64,000 nt of DNA from positions 8,301,501 to 8,365,500 of the forward strand of contig WPIO01000009.1 in NCBI GenBank assembly GCA_009760855.2. The letters run 5' to 3'. The position numbers and the translations under genes are program-made. Numbering within the stretch: the first letter of the stretch is position 1; every line of letters starts with the position of its first letter. Positions 22,371-33,478 of this stretch are shown here, in pieces. The notes beneath the pieces are model-generated. The model was not told where the DNA came from and made no database searches. It saw nothing but the letters and a program-made list of their open reading frames with translations. Source of the DNA: Cristatella mucedo (Eukaryota; Bryozoa; Phylactolaemata; Cristatellidae).

Positions 22371-23465
22371 GACTAAATGCTGTTAGCAAAGTTGCGGGTG
22401 TTAGATAACCCTCTTCCTAGCGATCGGCGGCGGCTTTTCAAACGAAGCAAGGTCGAAATCGCGGTACCGGATATTGAAGTTTACCGTCTGATGAGGACCG
22501 CGGGAATGTACGTCGATTGGTGCTCTTCCTGCCTGGCGGAGGCGCTGCGAAGTCTGACGTCGTCGAGCCGGATACTCGATGAAGACTTGACGCTGGCATC
22601 GCTTAACAATGCACTCTAAGGCAGCGCTTGCGAGGCGTTGAAGTCACTGACTTGTCAAATTTACGAGCGAGATGAGTTTCAGCTGAGCCAAGAAAAATAG
22701 CTCGACTTGAGCCGCTTGTAGAGGCTTTCTGTGGGAAGAGCCGCCCGAGTCGAGCGGCGGCAATTACATGCGCGCTAGGTCAGTGGGACAGCAAGCGGAA
22801 TTTACCGTGCTTTAGATAGTCTCGAATCGCTGTCGCCGAGCTTCTTGATGAACCTCCGATTGCTTCGTGGCAAGCGAAGGGCGTCGAGCTTTTGTTAGCT
22901 GAATACCGCCATCCAAGAGCGCCGGACGGGAAAGTCAGCACGACTGCCGTTCTGCGCCAGAAACTCCCTTTCGCCAGAAATTCGTTCGCTAAGCCTGCAT
23001 ACTCAATGAGCTTGCTGTGTGCAGCCTTCTCTATTGCATCCTCATTGTCCGTCAAACGGGACGGTGACGTTTACGGCGATGGCGGCCGCCATCAAGGAGG
23101 CCGGGCCGTTGCAGGCTGTCGCTGGCCGAAACGTGCCTGTCGATGGTCACCAGCTGTCTTACCTGATCCGGCACGGCCGCAACAGGACGCGCTGCTAACT
23201 GAGTCAAATCAAAGCGACGGTCCAGTACACGCAAGGGGGGGGCAAGTTTAATTTGGCGCGATGGTCAAAGCGCCTGGCCTAGAGAGCTACACCGAGTCCG
23301 ATGCGGAAGAAAGTGGTTGCCTGTGCTCGAAGTGTTCGATGACCGCCGCATCTTTCTCTGATTACCCAGCTCGAGGCTTCGCCCGAGGCCGACCTTGACA
23401 GGCACCACAAGCGAGTGACCGTCTCCTTTGGAGAGAAGGTCCTATAAGGTCGAATAAGCAAAAGC
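22371..23465. other. island of protein-like ORFs, unrecognised
   Basis: This 1.1-kb stretch is richer in GC than its surroundings and has several overlapping protein-like frames. A plus frame (22377-22619) reads KVEIAVPDIEVYRLMRTAGM and VDWCSSCLAEALRSL. A minus frame (23055-22780) reads DAIEKAAHSKLIEYAGLANE. A plus frame near 23080-23190 reads KEAGPLQAVAGRNVPVDGHQ. None recalls a known family to me. It could be a decayed gene or foreign DNA. Confidence 0.25.
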
Positions 23466-23834
23466 CTGACCTGCGGATTCCTAAAGCTGAGAGAATTTTG
23501 AAGGCTGCTTGCTTAGCAGCACGGAATTCTTCAGAATTAATGTCGCAAGCTCAAACGCTAACGTAAGAACTCCAGATCGCCACCAACCACAACGATTATG
23601 TCATTACCTTATAATCTAATCGCCTCACAATTTCTGTATACACAATTATATAGCGAGATAACCACCATTACTCGAACGATTACGTCTCTATGCTGTAACC
23701 TGTGTACGGGGCACAGATGGAAACACATTTGATGCTGTCGCACCAAACGTACCGTAAACAATCAAAAGGATAAACGAGACACTGTGTGAACACAGCTAGC
23801 TACGGTTCGTGGCAGATACAACCATATTGAAACG
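23466..23834. other. unassigned spacer
   Basis: AT-rich, with no gene seen. Confidence 0.4.
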
Positions 23835-24780
23835 TGTTCGTAACTTACTAGTTATGGGCAAACTAAGTGTGATTCAAAAGTTGGAAAGGCTAATGCTCAA
23901 AATCGGCTCTGCCAGAATATCATCTGTTGAATCTGCACGAAATCTAGGTGTCATGTTCCAAGTAACCTTTCATTAGACGACTACATCAGCTCCACAATCA
24001 AGTCTGCCTACTTTCAGCTGCATAACATTGCTAAATTCGGGCTTTTTTGGACAGAGATACCACATCAAAGTTGGTTCATGCATTTTTGACATCCTGTCTT
24101 GACTTCTGTAACTCACTGCTTGCTGGTCTACCGGCCTGTGCAATCTGGCGCTTACAGTTGGTGCAAAACTGTGCAGCTAGGCTTATCTGTCGTGAGCGTC
24201 GCAGCTGCCACATCACACCACTTCTCGCCGACCTGCACTGGCTCCCAGTCAAGCAACGCATCAAATTCAAGGTTTTGTCACTGACTTTAGGTCCTTCATT
24301 CTTTGGCTCTAGCCTAAGTATCAGATCTACTTCCCCACCAGGCTAAACATCGTACCACCCACTTTTCGGAATCTAACTGTTTACCAATACCTCGTACAAA
24401 CCTCAAATCCTTGGGAGACCGTGTATTTAGTTCGTATGCTTCCAAAGCCCGGAACTCACTCCCGAATTGCGTCACAATATCCCCTGACTTGACCACATTA
24501 AAAAAGAGCTCAAAGAAAGGCCATCTATTTATGACAGCCTGTAATGGATCCCTGTGATTCGTCCTTTATGTGCTTATACGTGCTGACACTGTTGCATGCT
24601 GCCACTAACCACACTTGCATGCTGACTTTGTACATGTCACCCCTAACCAAGTTATTCTTTTTGTTTATCAAGCATGATACCACTCACCATTCAATCGTCG
24701 TTCCTTTGCAGCAAATGTAAAGCGCCTAGAAAGAGATCGAGTTCTCGGAGGGCGCTTTATCAAGTGTATTCTTATTATTG
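23835..24780 (+). mobile_element. LINE-A copy, C-terminal RT part and 3' UTR
   Basis: It starts within 'LLVMGKLSVIQKLERLMLKIG', runs through 'DTTSKLVHAFLTSCLDFCNS' and LLAGLPACAIWRLQLVQNCA, 'LHWLPVKQRIKFKVLSLTLG', then the 'GDRVFSSYASKARNSLPNCV' end in other frames. The 3' UTR has GTGCTTATACGTGCTGACAC, then TGCATGCTGCCACTAACC, ending with the AAAGCGCCTAG...GGCGCTTT hairpin and ATT. It is 5'-truncated and broken by about three frameshifts. Confidence 0.88.
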
Positions 24781-25074
24781 TTAAAGCAGCTGATTCTGAC
24801 AGTACTTTGGAATAGCAGCGGTTGCTGAAGCGTAATGTTTAGGAACGAGATAGGTCATAGCGTATGGTTCAGACTGTCTAAAAACTTAATTCAAGTGATG
24901 ATGATTCAGTACTGTACTTTGGGCTTCGAATGAGTCTGTTGCACAGCATGGCTCTTGTTGAACACTGAGCCCTGTCGTTAATTGCCCAATACTAATTTAA
25001 GTTGACTAACCACATTAGATATTAGCCTGACATTGGTTACATTAAATGTATTTTCATATTTCATCGAACTACTT
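24781..25074. other. unassigned spacer
   Basis: No recognised feature. Confidence 0.4.
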
Positions 25075-25245
25075 TATTGTAACCAGGCGGTAAAGTGCTC
25101 GAATTGCATGACATTCACATGACCTTCCCTCGAACTTTATGGTTGGGGGTTTGAGCCCGTACAGCAGGCAATTCTTAATTACTGGCTGTAAGCTAGTCTA
25201 CTTAAGCTCTTCTGCCGTTACATGAATGAGTTGTTGATTCGGCTA
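25075..25245 (+). repeat. tRNA-derived SINE, SINE-A-like variant
   Basis: It has a head AACCAGGCGGTAAAGTGC, a B-box-like GGGGGTTTGAGCCCG and a tail of TTAAGCTCTTCTGCCGTTACATGAATGAG. It is diverged from consensus. Confidence 0.5.
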
Positions 25246-25289
25246 TCAATACTTTACTTTTCACTTAACCTCACGCTCTTGTGGCTGCA

Positions 25290-26110
25290 GACGTTCCCGA
25301 TCTTTCGGTAGCGTACGATACTATTTTTGATCACCAAAAATTCTTATCTTACTTAACAACCTCATTTTCGTAGCGCAGAAAAGCCGGCCATCACCACCTT
25401 TTGAAGTTGGCAATAAAGGATCACCCAACTGCAGGATTCAAACCCATGACTCGCGGTCGTGAAGAGCGAGCACCTTACCTCATGGGCTACTAAACCCTTC
25501 ACGAGTGCCACCATCTCGCGTGGTCATCACTGGCACTGCACTGCAATGGTGTAGGACCATCAGCAGTGGCCAATTTCTGAGCATAGATGTCAACAGGCAT
25601 CCGTCAATAATAATCCGAAAGACTTAAAAAGTGGGGGGTACCCAAGAATCTTTACGTAATCCTTTTTTGCGCAAGGTATACACTTCCTCTTTATACCGAT
25701 TTAATCACCAAGCACAATCTAGGCGTTCATTTTTATCTGAATGACACAGATGTACGACCTGCTCCCTGATCACTCCCTGCCTTCCAGGACGGCAAGCTCT
25801 CTCGAATCCCTTGCAACATTTACAGGTGACATTCGCACTTGGATGGCAGCAAAATGAAATTGAATTACTATAAAACCAACTTACCAGATATGGGAAAACC
25901 TGGTGTTACTTAAAATTGGAAAGAGCAACTATCAAAATGGGCTCGATCAGCATATGTCCTATTGTGTCGGTACGAAATCTGAGTTATTCTATTGGTTATC
26001 TTAACTTATACTAACTATCTATTATCTTATTAATCCTATTTCAAGGCAACCTTTCATTGAATGACCGTAGGTTCACTGTCAAGTCTGCCAACTTTTAGCT
26101 ACATGGCCCT
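25290..26110 (+). mobile_element. LINE-A copy, heavily degraded, with a SINE inside
   Basis: RT motif A survives as DLSVAYDTIFDHQKF (25300-25345). After a SINE (25405-25500) the reading resumes with a 'LHCNGVG' piece, then a GVP segment at 25635 and YTLPLYTDLITKHNLGVHFY (25680-25740). In the catalytic box, NDTD replaces ADDT. Later 'TFTGDIRTWMAAK' and 'NLSLND' pieces follow. It is too broken to function. Confidence 0.75.
25405..25500 (-). repeat. SINE-A-type insertion in LINE-A
   Basis: In plus orientation it reads GCAATAAAGGATCACCCAACTGCAGGATTCAAACCCATGAC, then GAGCACCTTACCTCATGGGC: reverse B box, then reverse A box. The LINE-A reading is interrupted here. Confidence 0.65.
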
Positions 26111-26139
26111 GTGGTTATGGTGCTAGCCTTTAACGACTG

Positions 26140-26428
26140 AGGTCAAGGTGAATGTATGTATCTGTCTGTAACTCCAAAAACACATAAAGACCATGTGGGT
26201 GTTACGCAGGAGAGTTTTTCAAAGCGCACTCACAGCCTAAGCGGCTTTTAGTACGCATTCGGTAAACAACAAACTTCGTCTCATGCAACAAAGAGAAAGT
26301 GGGAAGCATAGCAGAGTCAGGAGAGCAGTTGAGGTAGTGAGTTGCTTGGAAGTAGCAGCTCAGGACCGCTGAAAAGGATGAGCCTTCAGTCGGCAGCAGG
26401 AGAGTAGTTGCCATTGCGTAAGAATTGT
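26140..26428 (-). mobile_element. LINE-B 3' end
   Basis: The minus strand reads SFSAVLSCYFQATHYLNCSP, then TFSLLHETKFVVYRMRT, the LINE-B C-terminus. The family UTR then ends at a TCTGTCTGTAACTCCA segment. Confidence 0.75.
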
Positions 26429-26461
26429 CACAGCCACCCAAGTTTTCCTGCTCGTGCCATT

Positions 26462-27833
26462 AGAAATAATGATAACAATGCACTTGATAAAGCGCCCTCA
26501 GAGAATTCCATCTCTCTCTAGGCGCTTTACATTTGCTGCAAAGGGAAATGCAATTGAATGGTGAGTAATATCATGCTTGATAAACAAACAAAATGAATAA
26601 CATGGTTAGGGGTGACATGCACAGGGTCAGCATGCAAATGTGGTTAGTGGCAGCATGCAGTGTCAGCACGCATAAGCACATGAACGACGAATCACAGGGA
26701 TCCACTAAATGCTGTCCTAAATAGGTGTGTTTTTAAGTTCTTTTTTTAAATGTGGTCAAGTCAGGGGGTGTTGTGACGCAAGTCGGGAGGAAGTTCCAGG
26801 CTTTGGGAGCCTACGAACTAAATGCACGGTCTCCAAAGGATTTGAGGTTTGTACGAGGTATTGGTAAACTATTGGATTCCGAAAAGCTGGTGGTACGATG
26901 CTTGGCCAGGTGGGGAGTATATCTGAGAGATAGGCTGGAGCCAAAGAATGAAGTGACCAAAAAGTGAGTGACAAAACCTTAAAAGTCGATCCGTTGCTCG
27001 ACTGGTAGCCAGTGCAGATCGGCGAGAAATGGTTTGATGTGGCAACTGCGACGCTCGTGACAGATAAGCCTAGCTGCGGAGTTTTGCACCAGGTGTAAGC
27101 ACCTCATTGTACAGGCCGGCAGGCCAGCAAGCAGCGAGTTACAGAAGTCAAGACGGGATGTCACGAATGCATGGACCAACTTAGACGTGGTATCCTTATC
27201 TAAACAAGCCCGAATTTTAGCACTGTTACGTAGCTGAAAATAGGCAGATTTGACTGTGGAGCTGATGTGGTCGTCTAAGGAGAGGTCACTTTGGAATATG
27301 ACACCTAGATTTCGAGCTGATTCAACAGGAGATATGCTGGCAGAGCCAATTTTGAGCGTCAGCCTTTCCAATTTCTGGGGTTTGCCCATAACTAGTAAGT
27401 TTGTTTTATCATCGTTTAGTTTTAGAAAATTTGCTGCCATTCATGTGCAGATGCCATCAATAAATGCAGCAAGGAAGTTACGAGAATTTGAGGTGCTTGA
27501 AGGCTGGGAGGAATCAAAGCAAAGGTACAAATGAGTGTCATCCGCATAGAAGTGAAAGCCTAGATTGTGCTTGGCAATCACATCAGCAAGAGGGAGAGTA
27601 TAAACCGTGAAAAGAACCGGACCTAGCACGGAGCCCTGAGGTACCCCATATTTCAGAGGTACCTTGGATGATCTTTGTCCATTCACGTCAATACTCTGGA
27701 GTCTCCTACTCAGATAGGACCTGAACCGTTGCAGAATAGTGCCAATGATGCCCAGGCGAGATGAGAAGCGCTCTAAAAGAACTTTGTGATCGATAGTAAC
27801 AAAAGCTGCCGAAAGATCGAGCAAAACAAGCAG
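26462..27833 (-). mobile_element. LINE-A copy, RT in two good frames
   Basis: The minus strand has a 127-residue frame (27824-27441) with LDLSAAFVTIDHKVLLERFS, GVPQGSVLGP and FYADDTHLYL. A 153-residue frame (27440-26979) runs from NFLKLNDDKTNLLVMGKP through LLAGLP to the DLHWLPVEQRIDF end. A third frame (26974-26756) covers LHSLAPAYLSD and beyond. The 3' UTR (26750-26462) ends in the family hairpin. Motif A has Val for Asp (FVTI), so this copy is catalytically dead. It is close in sequence to 7883-9560. Confidence 0.92.
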
Positions 27834-28060
27834 ATTTGATCATGCTTCCCTTGCAGCAATTGTAAAGTGCCTAGAAAGAGATTGAGTTATCTGAGGGCGC
27901 GATAAAAATGTATTATTATTTTTTATCATTATTACTAGAAGCTTTAGTTAGTGCAAACTTGCAGCTGGGCTTGTTGGTCATAAGCGTCACAATTGCCACG
28001 TCACACCATTTCTCACCGACTCATTTCGCACCGGCTCCCCTTCAGGTGGTTTATTGACTT
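27834..28060 (+). mobile_element. LINE-A tail and RT scrap, opposite strand
   Basis: CATGCTTCCCTTGCAGCAATTGTAAAGTGCC, then GAGATTGAGTTATCTGAGGGCG and ATTATTATT (27838-27925), is a plus-strand LINE-A end fused to the 5' end of the minus copy. A second scrap, CAGCTGGGCTTGTTGGTCATAAGCGTCAC (27952-28060), is from the RT C-terminus. Confidence 0.75.
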
Positions 28061-28205
28061 CACGTTCATCCTTCGCTCCCAATTTTAAATCCCACTTATT
28101 ATAATTCTTATAATTCTTTTTTTGCTCTGGCTATCTATATATATACATTTCTTAAGCAGGCTCCGTTCTTCTGACTAGAGTCGTTTAGCTACACCTTGAA
28201 TCAGT

Positions 28206-28382
28206 GGTGAGCCGTGATGGCACAGTAGGTAAGGCGGTTGCTTTCACGACCTCGGTCCCGAAGTCGTGGGTTCGATTCCTGCGGTGGGCGATCCTTTATC
28301 GCCACTGCAAGCGGTGGTGATAGCCGTAAAGGCTCTTCTGTCGCTATACAAAAAGAGGCTGTTTAATCAGCTAGGATTTTTT
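28206..28382 (+). repeat. SINE-A copy, near full length
   Basis: Head TGGCACAGTAGGTAAGGCGG matches the tRNA A box (TGGCNNAGTGG) and GTGGGTTCGATTCCTG matches the B box (GGTTCGANNCC). The body is GGTGGGCGATCCTTTATCGCC, AGCGGTGGTGATAGCCG and AGGCTCTTCTGTCGCTATAC. The tail is GAGGCTGTTTAATCAGCTAGGATTTTTTT. This is the reference copy for the family. The anticodon-arm part is not a plausible functional tRNA. Confidence 0.9.
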
Positions 28383-28849
28383 TTGAACCAACCTAAAACC
28401 GTTTGAGACCGTGCCTTTAGTTCTTTAGTAACTCGTCGTGTACTTCATGCAGTACGAATTCGCTACTCAGCTTTTTGGCCCTACCGTCGGCTTAGCGATT
28501 AGCGTCGCGGATTCTATACGCCGCAATCCAAGATCGAATCGCGCCGGAGGCGGTGAAATTTTTTTCGGTGGGATATCGTAAGTTACAAAAATCCGGCCGC
28601 TTAGATGTTCAGCCATTCAGAAGTCATTCAGAGACTTCTGAATGGCTGGCTGGTGTGCGTCGACGCAGTGCGCCATCGTAAGGCCGCTGAGTTGAGAGTT
28701 GCCCTTTCTACCGTAAGTCATTGCCCCTTTGGAAATGTCCAGCCCAAATATATCCGGGAGCTTTAGTCAGCCTTTGTGTTTTCTCGATATCAGACTGTGC
28801 TTCATTCAAACTGCACAACGCTATCACTGCGACTGTCTGCCACGAATCT
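28383..28849. other. unassigned spacer
   Basis: No gene is seen. CATTCAGAAGTCATTCAGAGACTTCTGAATGGC near 28614-28646 contains inverted GCCATTCAGAAGT/ACTTCTGAATGGC arms. Confidence 0.4.
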
Positions 28850-28850
28850 T

Positions 28851-30116
28851 GCCGAAGAAAAAGCTGCTGCTGCATCTTCGACAAGACGCGCTCTTTTGGT
28901 CGGCGCCATTTCTCCGGCGAGCCGCTGCGGTCGACGTTCCAATTGCGGCGTACGCCAACCGCAGGCGTCGCAGTTGGGACTCGGTCGCCGGCGGCACTCG
29001 CTGCGGAGGCGCGGCAGCGATCCAGAGCTGCATGCAGAGCTGCCGCCATATTCTATTCACAGCCGCTGACAGAATCCCGAACCCCGCGGAGCGTCCCGGA
29101 GGCGGGGGCTAGCTAGCGAACACTGCCAGCGTATTTTTGCGGCATTTTAGTCCCGGGACACTAGGCGACGGGGTCCCGCGGCTATGGAAGGCGGCGGCGG
29201 CCGCCGCCGCCGCGCAGCTGGAAGACGGACGCGGCCACAGGGCGCCTTAGGCAAGGCGGAGTGAGCGCGCAGCCTGCGCCGCAAGTGGGCGTGCACGAGC
29301 GTTTTATAAGTACCGACGGCGTGCGTCGGCCTAAAAGCTGCCTCGTTAGTCGGAATGCTTTCGTTGGCAAAGTCCACCGTACACGGAATCGGCGGGCGAA
29401 ACTTGCTTGCCTTGTCTTGCTTGCCTGCGTTCCGTCGCCCGCTTCATCTTCTTTGCCATTTTTGCAAGCAACGGTATTGCCGTCTGCCTGCGCTTCCGAA
29501 CGGCGCCCGGGTAATGAGGCGTAGACGTACTCGGCATCGAAGAGCCTCCGACGGCGTCCGCGAGTCACGGGGTCAACGGTAAAGTAAAGGGGCCCCGCGA
29601 CTCGCGACGCTTTAGCGCCCACCTTCGTGAAGTGGTGCTCGCCAGTCTGCATTCGGCCGATTAGCGGCGCTGCCCAGCCCGCTGGCGGTTCAGACACGAC
29701 GCAACGCAACGCAGCAGCTCGCGGACGATTTCGCGAACCGCGTTTCGCTCGACGCCACTCGAGAATCGCAGTGGCGCGCCAGTTCCGGCTGCGAGCCGTG
29801 CGTACCGCCCGCGCTGCATCGTGGACTCGCGCACGCGGCACAGTGGCGAGTTCGCTCGGCTCGATGCTCAGCAGTCCGAAAACTGTCGGAGCGCGCGCGG
29901 TGGCGCAGCGATCGACGGACTGACGCGACCGGCTCGCCGTCCATCGCTGCGCGCCGCGTATCCGCGCTCGGCGCGTCCCTCTGGCGCTCGACTGTCCGCA
30001 GCCCGCGAAGGATTGACACCTTGCCGCGGAGAGACGGTGCGACTAAGACGCGCCGCCGCCTCGCCGCGAGCGCTCGTCGCCGAAACGCGCGGTCGGGGCG
30101 GCGCGGCCGTCGCCGC
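28851..30116. other. GC-rich sequence downstream of the SOBP exon
   Basis: This lies 3' of the SOBP stop codon on the minus strand and may include its 3' UTR. A 219-residue minus ORF (29841-29182) has a stretch HHFTKVGAKASRVAGPLYFT that looks protein-like, but I recognise no family. I found no convincing AATAAA for the minus strand. Confidence 0.3.
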
Positions 30117-31370
30117 CTAGCGCGGCGACGCCTTCAGGTAGAAGGGCAGCGGTATCGGGATAGGGATCGGTACCGGTATGGGCACCATTACGGGATACGG
30201 CACAAGGGTGAGCGACGCCGGAACGTCGAACGGCCCGACCTTGCGCTCGCCGAGGGCGTCGTGGCAGCCGCCGCCGCCGCCGCTCTTGAACTGCGGCGGC
30301 TGCGCGGCGTGGCAGCAGCAGTGGCAGCCAACCGGACGCTCGGCGGCCACCGACTGGCACGTCGCTGAGCCATCGCTGAGCGGCGACGGCGTCGCTGCCG
30401 CGGCAACGGCGGCGCCGTCGCTCGCCGACCGCCTCCGTCCGCCAGCGCGATGCGTCGCCGGCAAGAGGCGCGCACGATCGCCGGGCGCCTCGGCGACAGC
30501 GGCTTGGCGCGAGCCGCCGGCGTCTTCGGCGGCGCGAGCAATCGGAGCGGTCGCCTCGCGGCGCTCGCGAAGTCGCTCCGCCTCCGCCTCGTCGGAGACG
30601 GAGGTGCGGTCGTCGCGCGGACCACCGTCCTTGCTGTCGAAGAGCCTCTTTGAAGCCACCGCCGCCGACAGCGGCGCAGCGGCGCCGTCCGCGCGGCGGC
30701 TCTTTGCCGCCGCCGGCGGCGGGTGCTGCCCTTCGACCTCGCTCAGCGACTTCCTTTTGACAGCGGTGGCGCAGGCAGCTGGTCTGTCGGCTTCCCGCCC
30801 CTGCTCGCCGGGCGCCGCAGTCGCCGGCTCGCGAGTCGGCTGCAGGGCGGCTGCAGGCGGCGGCAGGCGCCGCTGCCGCCGCCGCTGCTGCTGCTCATGC
30901 AGTGCGGCTCCAGGCACGACGCCGTCAAGATGGCCGTTGGCGTGTGGCGGCGCCGCCGCCGCTGGTGCTCGGTGTGCCGCTCGGTGAGGGTCAGCAGCCG
31001 TAGAGCCGGCGCCGTGAAGAGTCGACCGCTCGGCGCTGACCAGTCGCCGCCGCGACGGCAGCGCCGGCGCATCTAGCGGCGACGGCGGCGGCGGCGGCTG
31101 CTGCTGGGACCACAGCTCGGGAGTGACGACGATTCGGCGGCCCTTACCGCTCGCCGCCGCCGCCGCCGCCGCCGCTGCGGACAGAGCTCTGGTGCCGCTT
31201 TCCTCCTCCTCCATCTTGCGCAGCTGCTCCATCGTCTCGGAGCAGAAGACGTCCATCTTGTAGCGATTGACACACGGCTCACCGCAGAAGCGAAGCGGCA
31301 GCTCGGAGCCGGCCGCCGTCGCGTCCGACACGGCGAGCTGCGCCGGTCGTGCGCCGCACCACTCGCATGC
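30117..31370 (-). CDS. sobp: SOBP/Jxc1-like exon (second FCS zinc finger to stop)
   Basis: Homologue of sine oculis-binding protein, a nuclear Six-family partner linked to inner-ear and brain development in mammals. The exon starts at 31370 after a strong acceptor (CGTTTCTCTCCTCCCAG) in phase 0 and encodes 417 residues to TAG at 30119-30117. Ligand cysteines C2, C5, C29 and C33 form the second FCS/MYM finger (CEWC...FCGEPC). VNRYKMDVF at 34-42 matches the NQYKMDIF segment of vertebrate SOBP. TPELW near residue 84 matches its TPDSW. A long Ala/Pro/Gln-rich disordered part follows, then near the C-terminus LVPYPVMVPIPVPIPIPIP, the family's Val/Ile-Pro motif. Two things are odd. The protein stops about ten residues after that motif, whereas human SOBP continues for some 300. 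The linker is also very Ala/Arg-rich, in keeping with local GC. The first FCS finger and N-terminus must be in upstream exons that I could not find. Confidence 0.85.
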   Translation of the reverse strand, partial: ACEWCGARPAQLAVSDATAAGSELPLRFCGEPCVNRYKMDVFCSETMEQLRKMEEEESGTRALSAAAAAAAAASGKGRRIVVTPELWSQQQPPPPPSPLDAPALPSRRRLVSAERSTLHGAGSTAADPHRAAHRAPAAAAPPHANGHLDGVVPGAALHEQQQRRRQRRLPPPAAALQPTREPATAAPGEQGREADRPAACATAVKRKSLSEVEGQHPPPAAAKSRRADGAAAPLSAAVASKRLFDSKDGGPRDDRTSVSDEAEAERLRERREATAPIARAAEDAGGSRQAAVAEAPGDRARLLPATHRAGGRRRSASDGAAVAAAATPSPLSDGSATCQSVAAERPVGCHCCCHAAQPPQFKSGGGGGCHDALGERKVGPFDVPASLTLVPYPVMVPIPVPIPIPIPLPFYLKASPR

Positions 31371-33478
31371 CTGGGAGGAGAGAAACGCGCGGCGCTCGCC
31401 GAGTGGCGCTTCTGCCGCAATTCGACCAGCCGACCGGCGCAGGCAAAACGAGCCACGGCGCCGGTCGCACACTCGGCGCTCCAGCTGGTCCAGCATGCGC
31501 TTGAGCCAGCTGCTGCTGCTGCGGCGGCGGCGGCGGCGGCTGCTGTGTCATCGGCGGCGGCGCTTGAACCAGCTGCGGGAGTGGCGCCGCTGCCTAGACG
31601 GTGAAGGCAGGACGGACGCACGAGCGTCAGTCGGATGCCGTCGCCGCCGAGTTGAAACAGCGGTCCCGATCGCCGCCGGCGAGTGCGGCCGCCCGCAGCG
31701 TCGACTTCACTGGCGGCGATCGCGGGAGCGCGCGATCTCGAACGTGCGACTTCGCGAAATCGACATCGCGGCCTTGACCCCACATGCGACCTCGGAAATG
31801 TAACCTTGACCTTGCGCGACATCCGCCTCGTGACCTCGGTGAGCTCAGAAGCGCGAACTCGAGAGAGTGCGAACTGCCGGCCACGAACCTCGCTGCCCGT
31901 CGGCTGCGGCGGCCGACTCCGACAGATTCGCACCCCGTCGGCAGCGTCGGGCTCTTGAGCGAAGCGTTGTCCAAAGTGGGCGCTCGGGCGCCGACTCGCA
32001 TGCGTCGAGAACGTGGACTCGCTGTCGCCGCCGCTCGTCGCTCCTCCGTCGCTAAGGAGCTGATCGGCGCCTCGAGACCTCGAGATCGCCCTCGCCACCC
32101 GGAGATCGACTCCGTGCAAATGCGCCGCCGCCGGTGGCTCCTGCATCGCTCTCCGGATCGCTCGCTCTCCGACCCACCCAGTGGCGACGAGGTCCGTCGT
32201 CAGTGGAGACGACGCTTCCGACGACTCGCTGTCACAGCACATCACGCTTCTGTCATCTGCTAGCGGCAGAATCAAAGGGCAACCTGACGACAGACGGCGG
32301 GGGGAGGCGCGCGCGTAGGAAGCGTTTCTCAAATTAGGGCGAGTAATGAATCTTCGCGCTCGCGGTGGTGTGCGTGCCCGCGCGCATTGCCGAACTCGCT
32401 TGCGCCGCTGCGCATGCGCGCGAGGATGGACGGGCTGCCCGCTTACGCGTTGAACTAATGCTCTCGCTGCGCCGCGCTCGCGCCACGCGACCGCCACGCC
32501 ACAGCTACCGCATCCTTAACGCACCCCGACAAAGTTGTTCCGCCCGGGTAGGTCGTTACAAAAGCTACGTCGTGCGCGCAGCGGCTTTAGGTTCATCCAT
32601 CCGGGTCCGTCGACGTGGCGCCACTTTCACCTGCGCCTCATCGGTGACCCGCGAACGGTTCGCGAGTCGCCGATGGAGTTCTCGTTTTCTTTTCTCTCCC
32701 GGCCCGCCCTCCTCTGCCGCGTCCTACACTTGCCGCGAGCCCGCCCACACCAGCGGCGCCGACCGCCGACTCGGCCTGGAGTAGAGCCCGAGGCGACCAC
32801 CGCAGCGCCGCCACGTCCGCGGCCTTCTGTGCTGCCGTAATCGCAGCCGTTGGATCAGGCGCTCTCACAATAGTCGGGGCCGACGACGCAACCGACGTCG
32901 ACGGACTATCACGAGTAGGACTCCAATATGCCAAAAATTTCAGACAACATTTGTGCTCGTCCATATCGTCAGCACGCCTGGGCACGGATGGAGAAACTAC
33001 GCAGCACAGAACGCTGTCCCCGCTGCTCACAGCGAGCAGTCGTTTTCCTGCTGTCCTCCTTCGTGTATCTTGCTCGCAGCTAAAGTGCGCTTCGCACGCA
33101 TCGCCCACGCTTCATGGTCCCCGCTGCAAAAATGCTACTATAGTCTTCGGTTTTTTCCCCTAGTTCCGTGAATTTTTCTCGTCAACAATAATAACTATCG
33201 GTACGATGATAAAAGCGTTCATGGCCGAACTCGCGGCGGCGGTGGCCGCAGTGCATGTGCTGACCGGCTGGCTGGTGGCTTGCAGCTCGAATTAATGATT
33301 AATGGCCGGGTGCCCCGGTTTCACCACGCAATCGCCGTGGCACCGCAGCGTACGTAACAGTAAGCTCGGTCAGTGCGTCGGTCATCACTATCGGGAGTCG
33401 AATTTTCTCCACCCCTTTGGATATCCAGAAGACTGTCACCGGTCAATTAAAAAAAATCTATTTGAAGGTTTTATTATA
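31371..33478. other. GC-rich upstream sequence, candidate exons unproven
   Basis: This is intron or 5' flank of the SOBP exon. Minus-strand ORFs look partly protein-like: one from 32250 with CCDSESSEASSPLTTDLVAT, and one at 33108-32638 with DEHKCCLKFLAYWSPTRDSP. Neither has an identified donor site or a known motif. In DNA this GC-rich, long frames occur by chance. An Ala-codon repeat (GCGGCGGCGG) lies near 31520. Confidence 0.3.

Noticed and set aside
28206-28280. Functional tRNA gene
   Set aside because: A and B boxes are present but the arms do not pair as a tRNA; the same unit recurs as a SINE with a fixed tail.
30178-30987. 269-residue plus-strand ORF opposite the SOBP exon
   Set aside because: It is the antisense shadow of a GC-rich coding exon; the minus strand carries the conserved motifs and the acceptor.
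31073-32497. 474-residue minus ORF upstream of the SOBP exon as one protein
   Set aside because: It overlaps the confirmed exon in another frame and crosses its acceptor; in DNA this GC-rich such frames arise by chance.
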